Made by a program: the position numbers and the translations under genes. Below the pieces are notes generated by a model. It was not told the origin of the DNA. It made no database searches and worked only from the letters and a program-made list of their open reading frames with translations. A DNA stretch of 64,000 nt from Acidobacteriota bacterium (GTDB lineage: Bacteria; Acidobacteriota; Vicinamibacteria; Marinacidobacterales; Marinacidobacteraceae), in assembly GCA_022826825.1 (NCBI GenBank), contig JAJDUD010000061.1, forward strand, positions 186,001-250,000, in the 5' to 3' direction. The number at the start of each line of letters is the position of its first letter. Within the stretch, counting starts at the first letter, position 1. Positions 8,203 to 16,739 of the stretch are shown here, one piece after another.

Positions 8203-8396
8203 AGGAGCGCCGGCCTCCAGGCCGGCATCGCGTTGCGGAGCGCCGCGAGACTCCCATCGTCCTGGATGCCTGTTGCCGGGACGGAACCGGGATGGCGCAA
8301 CGCTGTCCTCGTGTGGCGCTCCGCCGTGCAGGGAAGCAAGGAAGGGAGTTTCGTCCCGCTTCGCGGGACGATGCCGCTCTGAAGAGCGGCGCTCCT
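8203..8396. repeat. Family B palindromic element, copy 1
   Basis: A 194-base element beginning AGGAGCGCCGGCC and ending GGCGCTCCT, with an end hairpin at each side: CCGGCCTCCAGGCCGG on the left and CCGCTCTGAAGAGCGG on the right. Inner GAGACTCCC and GGGAGTTTCG blocks are inverted copies. It fills the gap between tRNA-Arg and the MltF-like gene and is the most diverged full copy in the window. Confidence 0.8.
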
Positions 8397-8494
8397 GGCC
8401 TTCCTGTCCGACACCACCTCCGCCTCTCGCGGCGCAGGTTGCTAGGCTTCGGGGCCGTCGACCCTCAAGCGGCGGAGTGCGGCGATTCGGCCGG

Positions 8495-10561
8495 ATGCTT
8501 GCGATGTTGAAGATGAAAACCCCGCGTCCGTCAGCGGCCACCGCAGCGGTGATACTGGCTCTCCTGGGGCCCGCTGTCCTGTCGTCCGGGTGTGGAACGC
8601 CGGACCCGGCGGTGGCGCCCTCCGAGGTCCCGGCCGGCACCGTTGACGACTGGCCGGCGATCCGGGAGCGCGGCGTGATCCGCTTCGTGCGGCACGGCTT
8701 CGAGGCGTTCGAGACCCTCCCCTCCCAAGGGTTGTCCAAGGAGCGTTATCACTTCCTCGCGGACGGGTTCGCCGAGCGCTACGGCCTGCGCGCCGAGTGG
8801 ATCGTGTCTCCCGACGTCGATGGACTGCTCGTGGCGCTCGAGGAAGGCCGCGCCGATGTTGCGGTCGCCACCCTGACGGTCACCGAGACGCGCGAGGAGC
8901 GGGTGGCGTTCACCGTCCCGCTCACGATCTCCCGGGAGTGGGTCATCGGCCGCGGCGAAGGCGTGTTCGGTGTCCCCGCCGGGACCTCCTATGAGGAGAG
9001 CCTTGCCGCCCACTACCCCGACGCGCCCCGCGCGCCGGTGGCCGGCGTCTTCGATCCTCTCAACATCCGGGCGCTGATCGAGGACGGCGCTTTCGACGCC
9101 ACGATCATGGACGAGGCCGCCGCCCGGGTCGTCGTCCGCACGAGTTCCGAAATCCGAAAGCTCGCGGAGCTTCCCTACCCGCAGCGCATCGCGTGGGCGG
9201 TGCGGCGCGGCAACCCGGAACTCCGCGAGGCGCTCGACGATTTCCTCACGGAACACCACACCGTCGCCGACGAGCCCGCGGAAATCCGCGACTGGGAGGC
9301 GATCCGGGCGTCGGGCCAGCTCCGGCTCCTCACCATCAGCTCACCGGTGACCCACTACCTCTGGCGGGGCGAGCGGCTCGGGTTCGAGTACGAGTTGGTG
9401 CAACAGTTCGCGGCGAGCCGCGGCCTGGATCTCGCGGTCATCGTTGCCCGCGATCACCCGGAACTCGTGGAGGGACTGCTGACGGGACGCGGCGACCTGG
9501 TGGCGGCCGGCTGGGTGGAGACGCCCGCCCGGGCAGCGGAAGGCCTGCTCTTCACCCGTCACTACCTGGAGATCCAGGAGACCTTCGTCACCGCGGGCGA
9601 ACCGGTCACGCACCTGAGCGACCTGGCCGGACGCACGGTGACCGTCCCGGAGGCGACCAGCTATCTCGCGACCCTCGGCCGTATCGAAGGGGACTTCGAG
9701 GTCGAGGCATCGGAACTCTCGAGCCACAACATCCTCGAAGGGGTGGCGGAGGGAGAGGTGGACGTCACCCTGGTGGACAGCCACCGCGCCGAACTGGCGG
9801 CGACCTTCGAGCCGCGGCTGACCCTGGGCCTCGCCCTCGAACCGACCATGCCGCTCGTCTGGGCGGTGGGTCCGTTGCGCGCCGATCTGAAACGCGAACT
9901 GGACGCCTTCCTGGACGCCGGCTACCGCGGCCTCGAGTTCAACAGCCTCTACAACAAGTACTTCGTGAACCGGCGCCGCCAGGCGCGGCAGCGCGAGCAT
10001 CGGGTCACCGGGGACGAACTCTCGCGGTACGACGCCCTGATCAAGCCTGCCGCGGAGGCCGAGGACTTCGACTGGCGCCTGATCGTCGCGCAGGTGTACC
10101 AGGAGAGCGGCTTCGATCCCGACACCGTCAGCTTCGCGGGGGCCCGCGGCCTGATGCAGGTGATGCCGCGCACCGCGGAGGAACTCGGAGTGGACCCGGT
10201 CCGGCTCGCCGAACCCGAGGTGGGCATCGATGCCGGCGTGCGCTACCTCGCCTGGGTCCGCGAACGGTTCCCGGACCTGCCGCCCGGCGAACAGCTCTGG
10301 TTCGCGCTGGCGGGCTACAACGCCGGACCCGGGCACGTCCGGGACGGGCGCCGCCTCGCCCGCCAACTCGGGCTCGACGGGTCGCTCTGGTTCGGCCACG
10401 TCGAGGAGGCCATGAATCGGCTGAGCGATCCGCAGTACGCCAGCCGGGCTGCTTACGGATACGTGCGCGGCTCCGAGGTGACGCGTTACGTGCGGGAGAT
10501 CCGGGACCGCTACCGCGGCTACGTGGACCATTTCGTCCAGCTCGACGAAGCGGATCGCTGA
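8495..10561 (+). CDS. MltF-like lytic transglycosylase lipoprotein with two substrate-binding domains
   Basis: A 688-residue lipoprotein: hydrophobic leader ending LSSGC supplies the lipobox. Two periplasmic binding-protein domains (SBP family 3) follow in tandem, the first at about residues 50-260 and the second at about 270-490 (starting near IRDWEAIRASGQLRLLT). The C-terminal SLT domain has the catalytic Glu in VYQESGFDP, then GARGLMQVMPRTAEELGV and ALAGYNAGPGHV. MltF cleaves the MurNAc-GlcNAc bond of peptidoglycan to 1,6-anhydro products at the outer membrane. E. coli MltF has a single binding domain and 518 residues, so this version is enlarged. ATGs at 8495, 8504 and 8513 are all possible starts. 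Confidence 0.9.
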   Translation: MLAMLKMKTPRPSAATAAVILALLGPAVLSSGCGTPDPAVAPSEVPAGTVDDWPAIRERGVIRFVRHGFEAFETLPSQGLSKERYHFLADGFAERYGLRAEWIVSPDVDGLLVALEEGRADVAVATLTVTETREERVAFTVPLTISREWVIGRGEGVFGVPAGTSYEESLAAHYPDAPRAPVAGVFDPLNIRALIEDGAFDATIMDEAAARVVVRTSSEIRKLAELPYPQRIAWAVRRGNPELREALDDFLTEHHTVADEPAEIRDWEAIRASGQLRLLTISSPVTHYLWRGERLGFEYELVQQFAASRGLDLAVIVARDHPELVEGLLTGRGDLVAAGWVETPARAAEGLLFTRHYLEIQETFVTAGEPVTHLSDLAGRTVTVPEATSYLATLGRIEGDFEVEASELSSHNILEGVAEGEVDVTLVDSHRAELAATFEPRLTLGLALEPTMPLVWAVGPLRADLKRELDAFLDAGYRGLEFNSLYNKYFVNRRRQARQREHRVTGDELSRYDALIKPAAEAEDFDWRLIVAQVYQESGFDPDTVSFAGARGLMQVMPRTAEELGVDPVRLAEPEVGIDAGVRYLAWVRERFPDLPPGEQLWFALAGYNAGPGHVRDGRRLARQLGLDGSLWFGHVEEAMNRLSDPQYASRAAYGYVRGSEVTRYVREIRDRYRGYVDHFVQLDEADR

Positions 10562-10654
10562 GGGCGGCCCCCTCCGGGGGATCCTTCGCCCGTTTGGCGC
10601 GCCACAGAGGGCCGTGGGAAGATTGAAGTTTCGCGCTTTTCCACGGAGGTCGTG

Positions 10655-12421
10655 ATGACCCGTCTTCCCATCCGGCCGGCGGCCGCCGCCCTCTGTCTCC
10701 TGCTGTTCCCGGCGCTCGGCGCCGCCCAGAACTGGACCTGCGAGCAGGTGATGGTCCCCATGCGGGACGGCACCCGCCTCGCGACCGACGTCTACCTCCC
10801 GCGCGGCCAGGGGCCGGGGCCGTTCCCGGTGGTGCTCGAGCGCACTCCCTACAACAAGGGCGCCTGCGCCCGTTCCTCCGCGGAGTACTTCGCGGCGCGC
10901 GGCTACATCGCCATGGCGCAGGACGAACGCGGCCGCTACGAGTCCGAGGGCGAGTACTACTGGCTCATGGACGAGGGCTGGGGGGAGCGCCAGGACGGCT
11001 ACGACACCATCGAGTGGGCGGCCCGGCACCCGCTGTCGAGCGGGAAGGTGGGGACGCACGGCCTCTCGTTCACCTGTGCCAACCAGCTCCTGACCGCGCC
11101 CACCCAGCCGCCCCACCTCGAGGCGATGTTCTGTTCGCAGTACGCGTCGAACAGCTACCGGGACATCTTCTGGCAGGGCGGGGCGCTCCACATGGTCCTG
11201 CCGACCTGGCTGCTCACCCAGCGGGAAATGGTGAAGCCGCTGCGGATGAACGTCCCGGGACACCGGGGCTACCTGGGCTCCGGCGAGGCGTGGACCGCCT
11301 GGTACGACGAACACCGCGAGGTCGGCGATTCGTTCACCGCGAGCATGTTCTCGGACATGTACAACGACCTGGTCGGGAACCCCTACTACAACGACTACTG
11401 GCGCCGTCTCGCGGTGGATGAGCAGTACGACAAGTTCGACGTGCCCATCTATCACCTCGGCGGTTGGTACGACCGGCACATCCACGGCACCGTCCAACAC
11501 TTCAAGGAGGTGAACGAGGTCGGCGGCCCGCGCGGCCGCGGGCAGCAGAAGCTCATCGTCGGTCCCTGGATCCACGGCTGGCCGCCGACCGATGACCGCG
11601 TCGGCGACATGAACTTCCCCGGCTCGAGCATCGACCACCTGGCGCTCCGCCTCCGCTGGTTCGACCACCACCTGAAGGGCCACGACAACGGCATCATGGA
11701 CGAGCCCCCGGTGCTCATCTACGTGATGGGAGACAACGTCTGGCGCGAGGAGAACGAGTTTCCGCTCGCCCGGCAGCAGGAGGAGGACTGGTACCTCCGC
11801 GCCGGTCCGGCCGGGAGCGGCGACTCGCTGAACGACGGCCTGCTGTCACGGGAGGCCCCGCCGGGCGCCGAAGCCCCGGATTCCTACGAGTACGACCCCC
11901 GGAAGCCGGTGCCGACCATCGGCGGCGACCTCTTCGTCGAGCCCCGCGGCGCGCAGGACCACCGGCCGGCCGACCGCGTGAGCCTCACCTACACCTCGGA
12001 GCCGCTCGACGCGCCGCTCGAGGTGACCGGCATCGTGCGGGTGGAGTTCTTCGCCGCGTCGTCAGCGGTGGACACCGACTGGGTGGTCACCATGAACGCC
12101 GTCCACGAGTCCGGCTACTCGCAGTTGCTTCGCCAGATGATCCAGCGGGCCCGCTACCGGGAGGGGGACGAGGCGCCCGTGCTGCTGACGCCGGGCGAGA
12201 TCGTTCCCTACACCATCGAGCTCTACCCGATGTCCAACGTCTTCCTGCCGGGTCAGCGGATCCGGCTGACGATCACCAGTTCGAGTTTCCCGAAGTGGTA
12301 CCCGAACGGGAACACGGGCCGGGAGATGATGGAGGACCGCCCCGGCGTCGTGGCCACGAACACCGTCTACCACGATGCCGAGCATCCATCGAAGGTGGTC
12401 CTGCCGGTGATTCCCAGATGA
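10655..12421 (+). CDS. S15/CocE-type peptidase or esterase, exported
   Basis: A 588-residue alpha/beta hydrolase of the X-Pro dipeptidyl peptidase/CocE family, with a cleavable signal ending LGAAQ. The N-terminal block MVPMRDGTRLATDVYLP is typical. The nucleophile elbow reads GTHGLSFTCA, with Ser in GLS; GGWYDRHIHG and VGPWIHGW provide the Asp and His regions. The C-terminal beta-sandwich (from about residue 430) matches the jelly-roll domain. Substrate may be a proline peptide or an acyl ester. ATG at 10655 has GGAGG five bases upstream. The next gene overlaps or adjoins its stop, suggesting a peptide-scavenging operon with the D-aminoacylase. Confidence 0.9.
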   Translation: MTRLPIRPAAAALCLLLFPALGAAQNWTCEQVMVPMRDGTRLATDVYLPRGQGPGPFPVVLERTPYNKGACARSSAEYFAARGYIAMAQDERGRYESEGEYYWLMDEGWGERQDGYDTIEWAARHPLSSGKVGTHGLSFTCANQLLTAPTQPPHLEAMFCSQYASNSYRDIFWQGGALHMVLPTWLLTQREMVKPLRMNVPGHRGYLGSGEAWTAWYDEHREVGDSFTASMFSDMYNDLVGNPYYNDYWRRLAVDEQYDKFDVPIYHLGGWYDRHIHGTVQHFKEVNEVGGPRGRGQQKLIVGPWIHGWPPTDDRVGDMNFPGSSIDHLALRLRWFDHHLKGHDNGIMDEPPVLIYVMGDNVWREENEFPLARQQEEDWYLRAGPAGSGDSLNDGLLSREAPPGAEAPDSYEYDPRKPVPTIGGDLFVEPRGAQDHRPADRVSLTYTSEPLDAPLEVTGIVRVEFFAASSAVDTDWVVTMNAVHESGYSQLLRQMIQRARYREGDEAPVLLTPGEIVPYTIELYPMSNVFLPGQRIRLTITSSSFPKWYPNGNTGREMMEDRPGVVATNTVYHDAEHPSKVVLPVIPR

Positions 12422-12456
12422 TCGTGCAGAAGATCGCGAAAAGGAGATCCCGACCC

Positions 12457-13965
12457 ATGTCTTCGCGTTTCCGGCGCCGTTCCGGCGCGTTGTTCCTCGC
12501 CCTTGTCCTGCTGCTTCCGGCGGCGCCCTTCGCCCAGGACCGCGACCTGGACCTCGTGATCACCGGAGGCCGGGTCATCGATCCCGAGACCGGGCTCGAT
12601 GCGGTGCGCGACGTCGGGGTGGTGCGGAACGAGATCGTGGCCATTTCCCGCGAGGTGCTCCAGAACCGGCTGAAGCAGGGCGGGGTGCTCCTCGACGCCT
12701 CCGGGAAGGTGGTGAGCCCCGGGTTCATCGACCTCCACGCGCACGGCCAGTCGGTCGAGGCGAACCGGTTCCAGGCGATGGACGGGGTCACGACCGCGCT
12801 GGAGCTGGAGGGCGGCGTCCCCCGGATCGCGCGGTTCCTGGAGAGCCGGGAAGGCGCCGCGATCATCCACTACGGGGCCTCGGTGTCCCACGGGGGCCTG
12901 CGTCTGCTCGGGATCCCGGACGTGGCCGAACAGGCCGCGGCGGTTCTGGATGCGGAGAGCACCGGCGCCGAACTGGTGCTCGAACACGCGCAGCTCCTGC
13001 GCGAAGCGAACTACGCCCCCGTCGAGGACACCGGCGCCGTCCACGAGGCGATCGCGGCGGAGATGCGCGCCGGAGGGCTCGGCATCGGCCTGCCTCACCA
13101 GTACTACCCGGGCGCCGACCACACCGAGATCTTCCGGATCTTCGAACTGGCGGCCGAGCTGGACGTGCCCATCTACTGCCACGTACGCGACATGGCGGTT
13201 TCGGCGATCCAGGAGGTTCTGGCCAACGCCACGGCCACCGGAGCGCCGCTCCACATCGTGCACCTGAACAGTTCCAGCCTGCACCACCTGCCGGTCACCC
13301 TCGCCCTGATCAAGGGCGCCCGCGACGCCGGGGTGGATGTGACCACCGAGGCCTATCCCTACACCGCCGCCTCCACCGGCATCACCTCGGCCATCTTCGA
13401 CGAGGGCTGGCAGACGAAGCTGGGCATGACCTACGGGGACATCCAGTGGCAGGACACCGGCGAGCGGCTCACCGAGGAGACCTTCAACTTCTTCTCGCAG
13501 GAAGGGGGCACGGTGATCATGCACATGATGGATCCCGCGATGATCGAGCTGGCGATGCGGACTTCCTTCGTGATGGTGGCGTCGGACGGGATGCCCTACG
13601 CCCCCGGCGCCCATCCCCGTTCGGCGGGGACCTTCTCCCGGGTCCTGGGGCGCTACGTCCGCGACCAGGGAGTGATGACGCTGAACGACGCGCTCCGGCG
13701 GATGACCCTGATGCCGGCCCGGCGGCTGCAGGAGATCGCGCCCCTGATGCGGCGCAAGGGCCGGATCCAGATCGGCGCCATCGCCGACATCACCGTGTTC
13801 GATCCCGACACCATCATCGACACCGCGACCTTCGAGGAGGACCTGACGTTCTCGGAGGGCGTGACCCACGTGGTGGTGGACGGTCTCCCGGTGGTCCGGG
13901 ACGGCGCCCTCCTCGAGGGCGTGTTCCCCGGGAAACCCCTCCTCAGCCGCTACACCTCGGAGTAG
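12457..13965 (+). CDS. Exported N-acyl-D-amino-acid deacylase family amidohydrolase
   Basis: A 502-residue amidohydrolase with a signal peptide (LFLALVLLLPAAPFAQ). Metal-site features are FIDLHAHGQS (HxH), CHVRD, IVHLNSS and the catalytic Asp region VMVASDGMPYAP. Length and the final VTHVVVDGLPVVRDG block fit D-aminoacylase/dihydroorotase-like enzymes that release D-amino acids or cleave cyclic amides. ATG at 12457 is chosen because AAGGAG lies ten bases upstream; an ATG at 12418 overlaps the preceding stop but lacks a comparable site. Together with the S15 enzyme upstream it suggests salvage of peptides, including D-residue peptidoglycan fragments. The exact substrate is unknown. Confidence 0.88.
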   Translation: MSSRFRRRSGALFLALVLLLPAAPFAQDRDLDLVITGGRVIDPETGLDAVRDVGVVRNEIVAISREVLQNRLKQGGVLLDASGKVVSPGFIDLHAHGQSVEANRFQAMDGVTTALELEGGVPRIARFLESREGAAIIHYGASVSHGGLRLLGIPDVAEQAAAVLDAESTGAELVLEHAQLLREANYAPVEDTGAVHEAIAAEMRAGGLGIGLPHQYYPGADHTEIFRIFELAAELDVPIYCHVRDMAVSAIQEVLANATATGAPLHIVHLNSSSLHHLPVTLALIKGARDAGVDVTTEAYPYTAASTGITSAIFDEGWQTKLGMTYGDIQWQDTGERLTEETFNFFSQEGGTVIMHMMDPAMIELAMRTSFVMVASDGMPYAPGAHPRSAGTFSRVLGRYVRDQGVMTLNDALRRMTLMPARRLQEIAPLMRRKGRIQIGAIADITVFDPDTIIDTATFEEDLTFSEGVTHVVVDGLPVVRDGALLEGVFPGKPLLSRYTSE

Positions 13966-13978
13966 CCACGCGGAGCCG

Positions 13979-14836
13979 ATGCCCGCCGGCAAAGGAAGGC
14001 CGCCAGAGGCTGCGAAGACGCAGCGCCGATCAGGAAGGAGGGCGCATACGGCTTGGAACGCCGACCTCCGGTCGGCATCGCCCGCCACCGGCGGGCGAAA
14101 CAGCCGCGGCCGGGACCGGCATCACTTCCTCCTGCTCCAGGTGCGCGAGCCCGGCGACCCCATGGCCGCGAACGAGGCGTTCGCCTTCCGGCGGGCGCTC
14201 GGCCTGGAACCGGACCAGCTCCAGACGTTCGATCTCCTCGCCGGTTCCCCGGCCCTGCCCCTCCTCCGGTCCGCCGACGCGGTGCTCATCGGGGGGAGCG
14301 GTGACCACTCGGTGGTCCGGGGAGGGCCCTGGCTCCCCGGCGCGCTCGCTGCGATGGAGCTCCTCTACGACCACTCCATTCCCACCTTCGCCTCCTGCTG
14401 GGGCTTCCAGGGACTCGCGAAGGCGCTCGGGGGCCGGGTGGTCACCGACCACGCCCGCGCCGAGGTGGGCGTCCTCCCGCTGGACCTGACGGAAGCGGGG
14501 AAGCGGGATCCCGTCTTCGGTCCCATCGGATCGGGGTTTCCCGTGGTCATCGGCCACGAGGACATCGTGGACGAACTGCCGGCGGGGGCGGTGAGCCTCG
14601 CGTCGAGCGACACCATCGAGAACGAGGCCCTCAAGTTCCTCGAAAAGCCGATCTACGCGACCCAGTTCCACCCGGAACTGGTCAAGGAGGACCTCATCGC
14701 CCGGATCGCGGCGTATCCCCCCTACCTCCCGCTGACCGGCGCCCGCTCGCTCGACGAACTCCGCGCCATGACCCCCGAGACTCCCGGCGCCGCCGGCCTC
14801 CTGCGCCGGTTCGTGGCGGAGGTGCTGGGGAGGTAA
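13979..14836 (+). CDS. Class I glutamine amidotransferase domain protein with repeat-derived N-terminus
   Basis: The conserved protein begins near FLLLQVREPGDP (about 14125) and resembles class I GATases: the nucleophile elbow reads FASCWGFQGLA with Cys in SCWG, the His/Glu pair is in ATQFHPEL, and VVIGHED lies between. Family members normally start right before the FLLLQ strand. Here no ATG, GTG or TTG exists at that place; the open frame instead runs back through a family A repeat end at 14049-14098, translating it as TAWNADLRSA, to ATG at 13979. Either the repeat is translated or the start is a weak internal codon such as GTG near 14140. Glutaminase partner unknown. Confidence 0.75.
   Translation: MPAGKGRPPEAAKTQRRSGRRAHTAWNADLRSASPATGGRNSRGRDRHHFLLLQVREPGDPMAANEAFAFRRALGLEPDQLQTFDLLAGSPALPLLRSADAVLIGGSGDHSVVRGGPWLPGALAAMELLYDHSIPTFASCWGFQGLAKALGGRVVTDHARAEVGVLPLDLTEAGKRDPVFGPIGSGFPVVIGHEDIVDELPAGAVSLASSDTIENEALKFLEKPIYATQFHPELVKEDLIARIAAYPPYLPLTGARSLDELRAMTPETPGAAGLLRRFVAEVLGR
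14049..14098. repeat. Family A half element inside coding frame
   Basis: Starts CGGCTTGGAACGCCG, contains the GCCGACCTCCGGTCGGC hairpin and then CCCGCCACCGGCGGG. Only the left half is present. It lies within the open frame of the GATase gene and adds no stop in that frame. Confidence 0.7.
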
Positions 14837-15006
14837 GTCCCACCGGGCGGCATACCCGGCTCTGATCGTCGCCGCCATGTTCGCTCCTGTCCCGGACACG
14901 ATGTCGTCGGGGGCGGAGGTAGCAGGCTCCGGATTGCTCCGCGCCGAGGGCCACACCCAGCCGCGGTCTGCGCGTCCAGGCGCGCCAGCCCGAAACAGCC
15001 CGCCCG

Positions 15007-15666
15007 TCAGAACCCGTAGCGCAGCACAACGCTCACGCCCCAACCGCGCGACTCCGGCAGTGCGCGCTCGCCGAACTGCGCCCACCGGACGCGTGCGCCA
15101 AGACTGACGGACTCGCGCAGGGCGCGCTCCACCCCGGCGACCAACTGGTAGCCCGGCACGAATCCGGCCCCGGCCTCATCGCTCTCGACGGCGGGAGCGA
15201 AGTCGGCCCCAACGGGAAGCCCCCCGTTCGCTGCGGGCAGCGACGGCGCGGAGTGCTGCGCGACGCCGGCGCCACTCCACTGCACACCTGCTCCCGCCCC
15301 CAGGAAGGTCTTCCAGGAGCGGGTGAAGGGCAGCTCGTAGAGCAGGTTGGCGAAGGTCGCGTGGACGCCGCCGGCGTGCGGCGTCGAGCGCCTGAAGTAC
15401 TCCCCTTCCACCCGGGTCTTCCCCCAGTCGTAGCCCACGGCCGCGCCCGTGTGGAAGCCGGGGCCGCTCTCGGAGAACGGCGTCCCCGGATGTCGCGCGA
15501 TGCTCCCGTCCGCGCCAAGGGACATCGTCTCGCCGCCCGATTCCAGCACGGACTTCGCGAGCCCCAAGCCGAGATCAAGCCGTACGAAGAGTCCCTGCGC
15601 GGCCGCCGGTCTCGGCCCGAAGCAAACAGCGAGCATGGCGACCATTCCGATGGTGACGTAACGCAT
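15007..15666 (-). CDS. Outer-membrane beta-barrel protein
   Basis: A 219-residue exported protein with signal ending PRPAAAQG, alternating hydrophobic strands and a final aromatic residue (VVLRYGF), typical of a BamA-inserted small beta-barrel (OmpA-like/OMP_b-brl). No peptidoglycan-binding domain follows. The ATG at 15666 has AGGAGG eight bases upstream, making it a better start than the GTG three codons earlier. Function cannot be told from sequence; it may be a structural porin or an adhesin-like barrel. It is transcribed away from the sirtuin gene's end with a 243-base gap between. Confidence 0.82.
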   Translation of the reverse strand: MRYVTIGMVAMLAVCFGPRPAAAQGLFVRLDLGLGLAKSVLESGGETMSLGADGSIARHPGTPFSESGPGFHTGAAVGYDWGKTRVEGEYFRRSTPHAGGVHATFANLLYELPFTRSWKTFLGAGAGVQWSGAGVAQHSAPSLPAANGGLPVGADFAPAVESDEAGAGFVPGYQLVAGVERALRESVSLGARVRWAQFGERALPESRGWGVSVVLRYGF

Positions 15667-15909
15667 GTTGTGCACCTCCTGTCGTCAGAGTGCGGCATGG
15701 CAAGAAGCAAGCATCGTGCCGGTAGCTTGTGATGGCGCGAGGCGGCGGCATTCGCTTCGTGACAGATGTGACGGAACGCAGGCGGGCGCCGACGCCGAGC
15801 CGAGTGCCCCCTGGCTCTCAGCAGGACGCAACGCCCTGGGGCGTCATGGCTGGCGATCTGCGAGAACGCCCATCCCGGTGTGGTGGGCCGCCCGCGCTGA
15901 GGCGTGCCA

Positions 15910-16680
15910 TTACCCGTCCCGCCGCACCAATTCCGGCAAAACGCCCCCGATCTCGCCGCGCACCACCGCGTCGGCGATGCGGTCGAGCGGCGTCGGGTCC
16001 CGGTTGACGATGACCAGGCGGGCTCCCGCGAACCGGGCCACCCGCGGGATGGACGCGGCCGGCTCGACCACCAGCGAGGAGCCGACCGCGAGCATCAGGT
16101 CGCATGCCTCGGCCGCCGCCACCGACTGTTCCAGAACGTCTTGCGGCATGGCCTGCCCGAAGGAGATCGTCGCGGGCTTGAGAAACCCGCCGCAGTCGCG
16201 GCAGCGCGGCGCCTTCTCGCCGGCCTCGATCCGCCGGCACGCCTCGTCCGAGGTGATGCGGTCGCCGCAGGTCAGGCAGGCCGCCTCGGTCGTGGTGCCG
16301 TGCAGCTCGAAGACCTTCTCGGCGGGAACCCCCGAGCGCTGGTGCAGCCGCTCGATGTTCTGGGTGATCAGCGCGTCGAGGCGGCCCTGGCGGTGCAGTT
16401 CGAAGAAGGCGTAGTGCCCCGCATTCGGCTGCGCGTCGCGCATGGCGGGCCAGCCGAGGCTCTTCTGCCGCCAGTACTCGATCCGCCCCGCCTCGCTGGA
16501 GATGAACTCCTGGAAGTCCACGATCCGGTTCTCGGCCCACACCCCGCCGGGGCTCCGGAAGTCCGGGACCCCCGATTCGGTCGAGATGCCGGCGCCGGTG
16601 AACCCGACGATGCGCGACGCGCCCGCGACCAGCCGGCGGGCGGTCGCGACGGTGGTGCCGGGAGCCGTCCCGCTACGCAT
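15910..16680 (-). CDS. SIR2-family NAD-dependent protein deacylase
   Basis: A 256-residue sirtuin that removes acyl groups from lysines using NAD. The Rossmann entry IVGFTGAGISTESGVPDFR, the substrate-binding TQNIERLHQRSG (usually TQNID), the catalytic LHG, and a zinc site CLTCG...CRDCGG are all visible, with VGSSLVVEPAA and IVNRDPTPLD at the C-terminus. The Glu in NIE in place of Asp is conservative. ATG at 16680 is used; an ATG at 16728 would add 16 residues. It is divergent from the TonB receptor gene that begins at 16740, so both may share a promoter region only a few tens of bases long. Confidence 0.9.
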   Translation of the reverse strand: MRSGTAPGTTVATARRLVAGASRIVGFTGAGISTESGVPDFRSPGGVWAENRIVDFQEFISSEAGRIEYWRQKSLGWPAMRDAQPNAGHYAFFELHRQGRLDALITQNIERLHQRSGVPAEKVFELHGTTTEAACLTCGDRITSDEACRRIEAGEKAPRCRDCGGFLKPATISFGQAMPQDVLEQSVAAAEACDLMLAVGSSLVVEPAASIPRVARFAGARLVIVNRDPTPLDRIADAVVRGEIGGVLPELVRRDG

Positions 16681-16739
16681 CGTGCGGAGTATGGCCCCGC
16701 CGATGAACGGCCTTTCGCCCGTTATCATCGCCGCGGCCT

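Noticed and set aside
8183-8494. Insertion sequence with a transposase
   Set aside because: No transposase reading frame occurs in or near any copy; elements are about 200 bp and non-autonomous.
10562-10654. Intrinsic terminator at CCCCCTCCGGGGG
   Set aside because: A short hairpin is present but no T tract follows, so it was not annotated.
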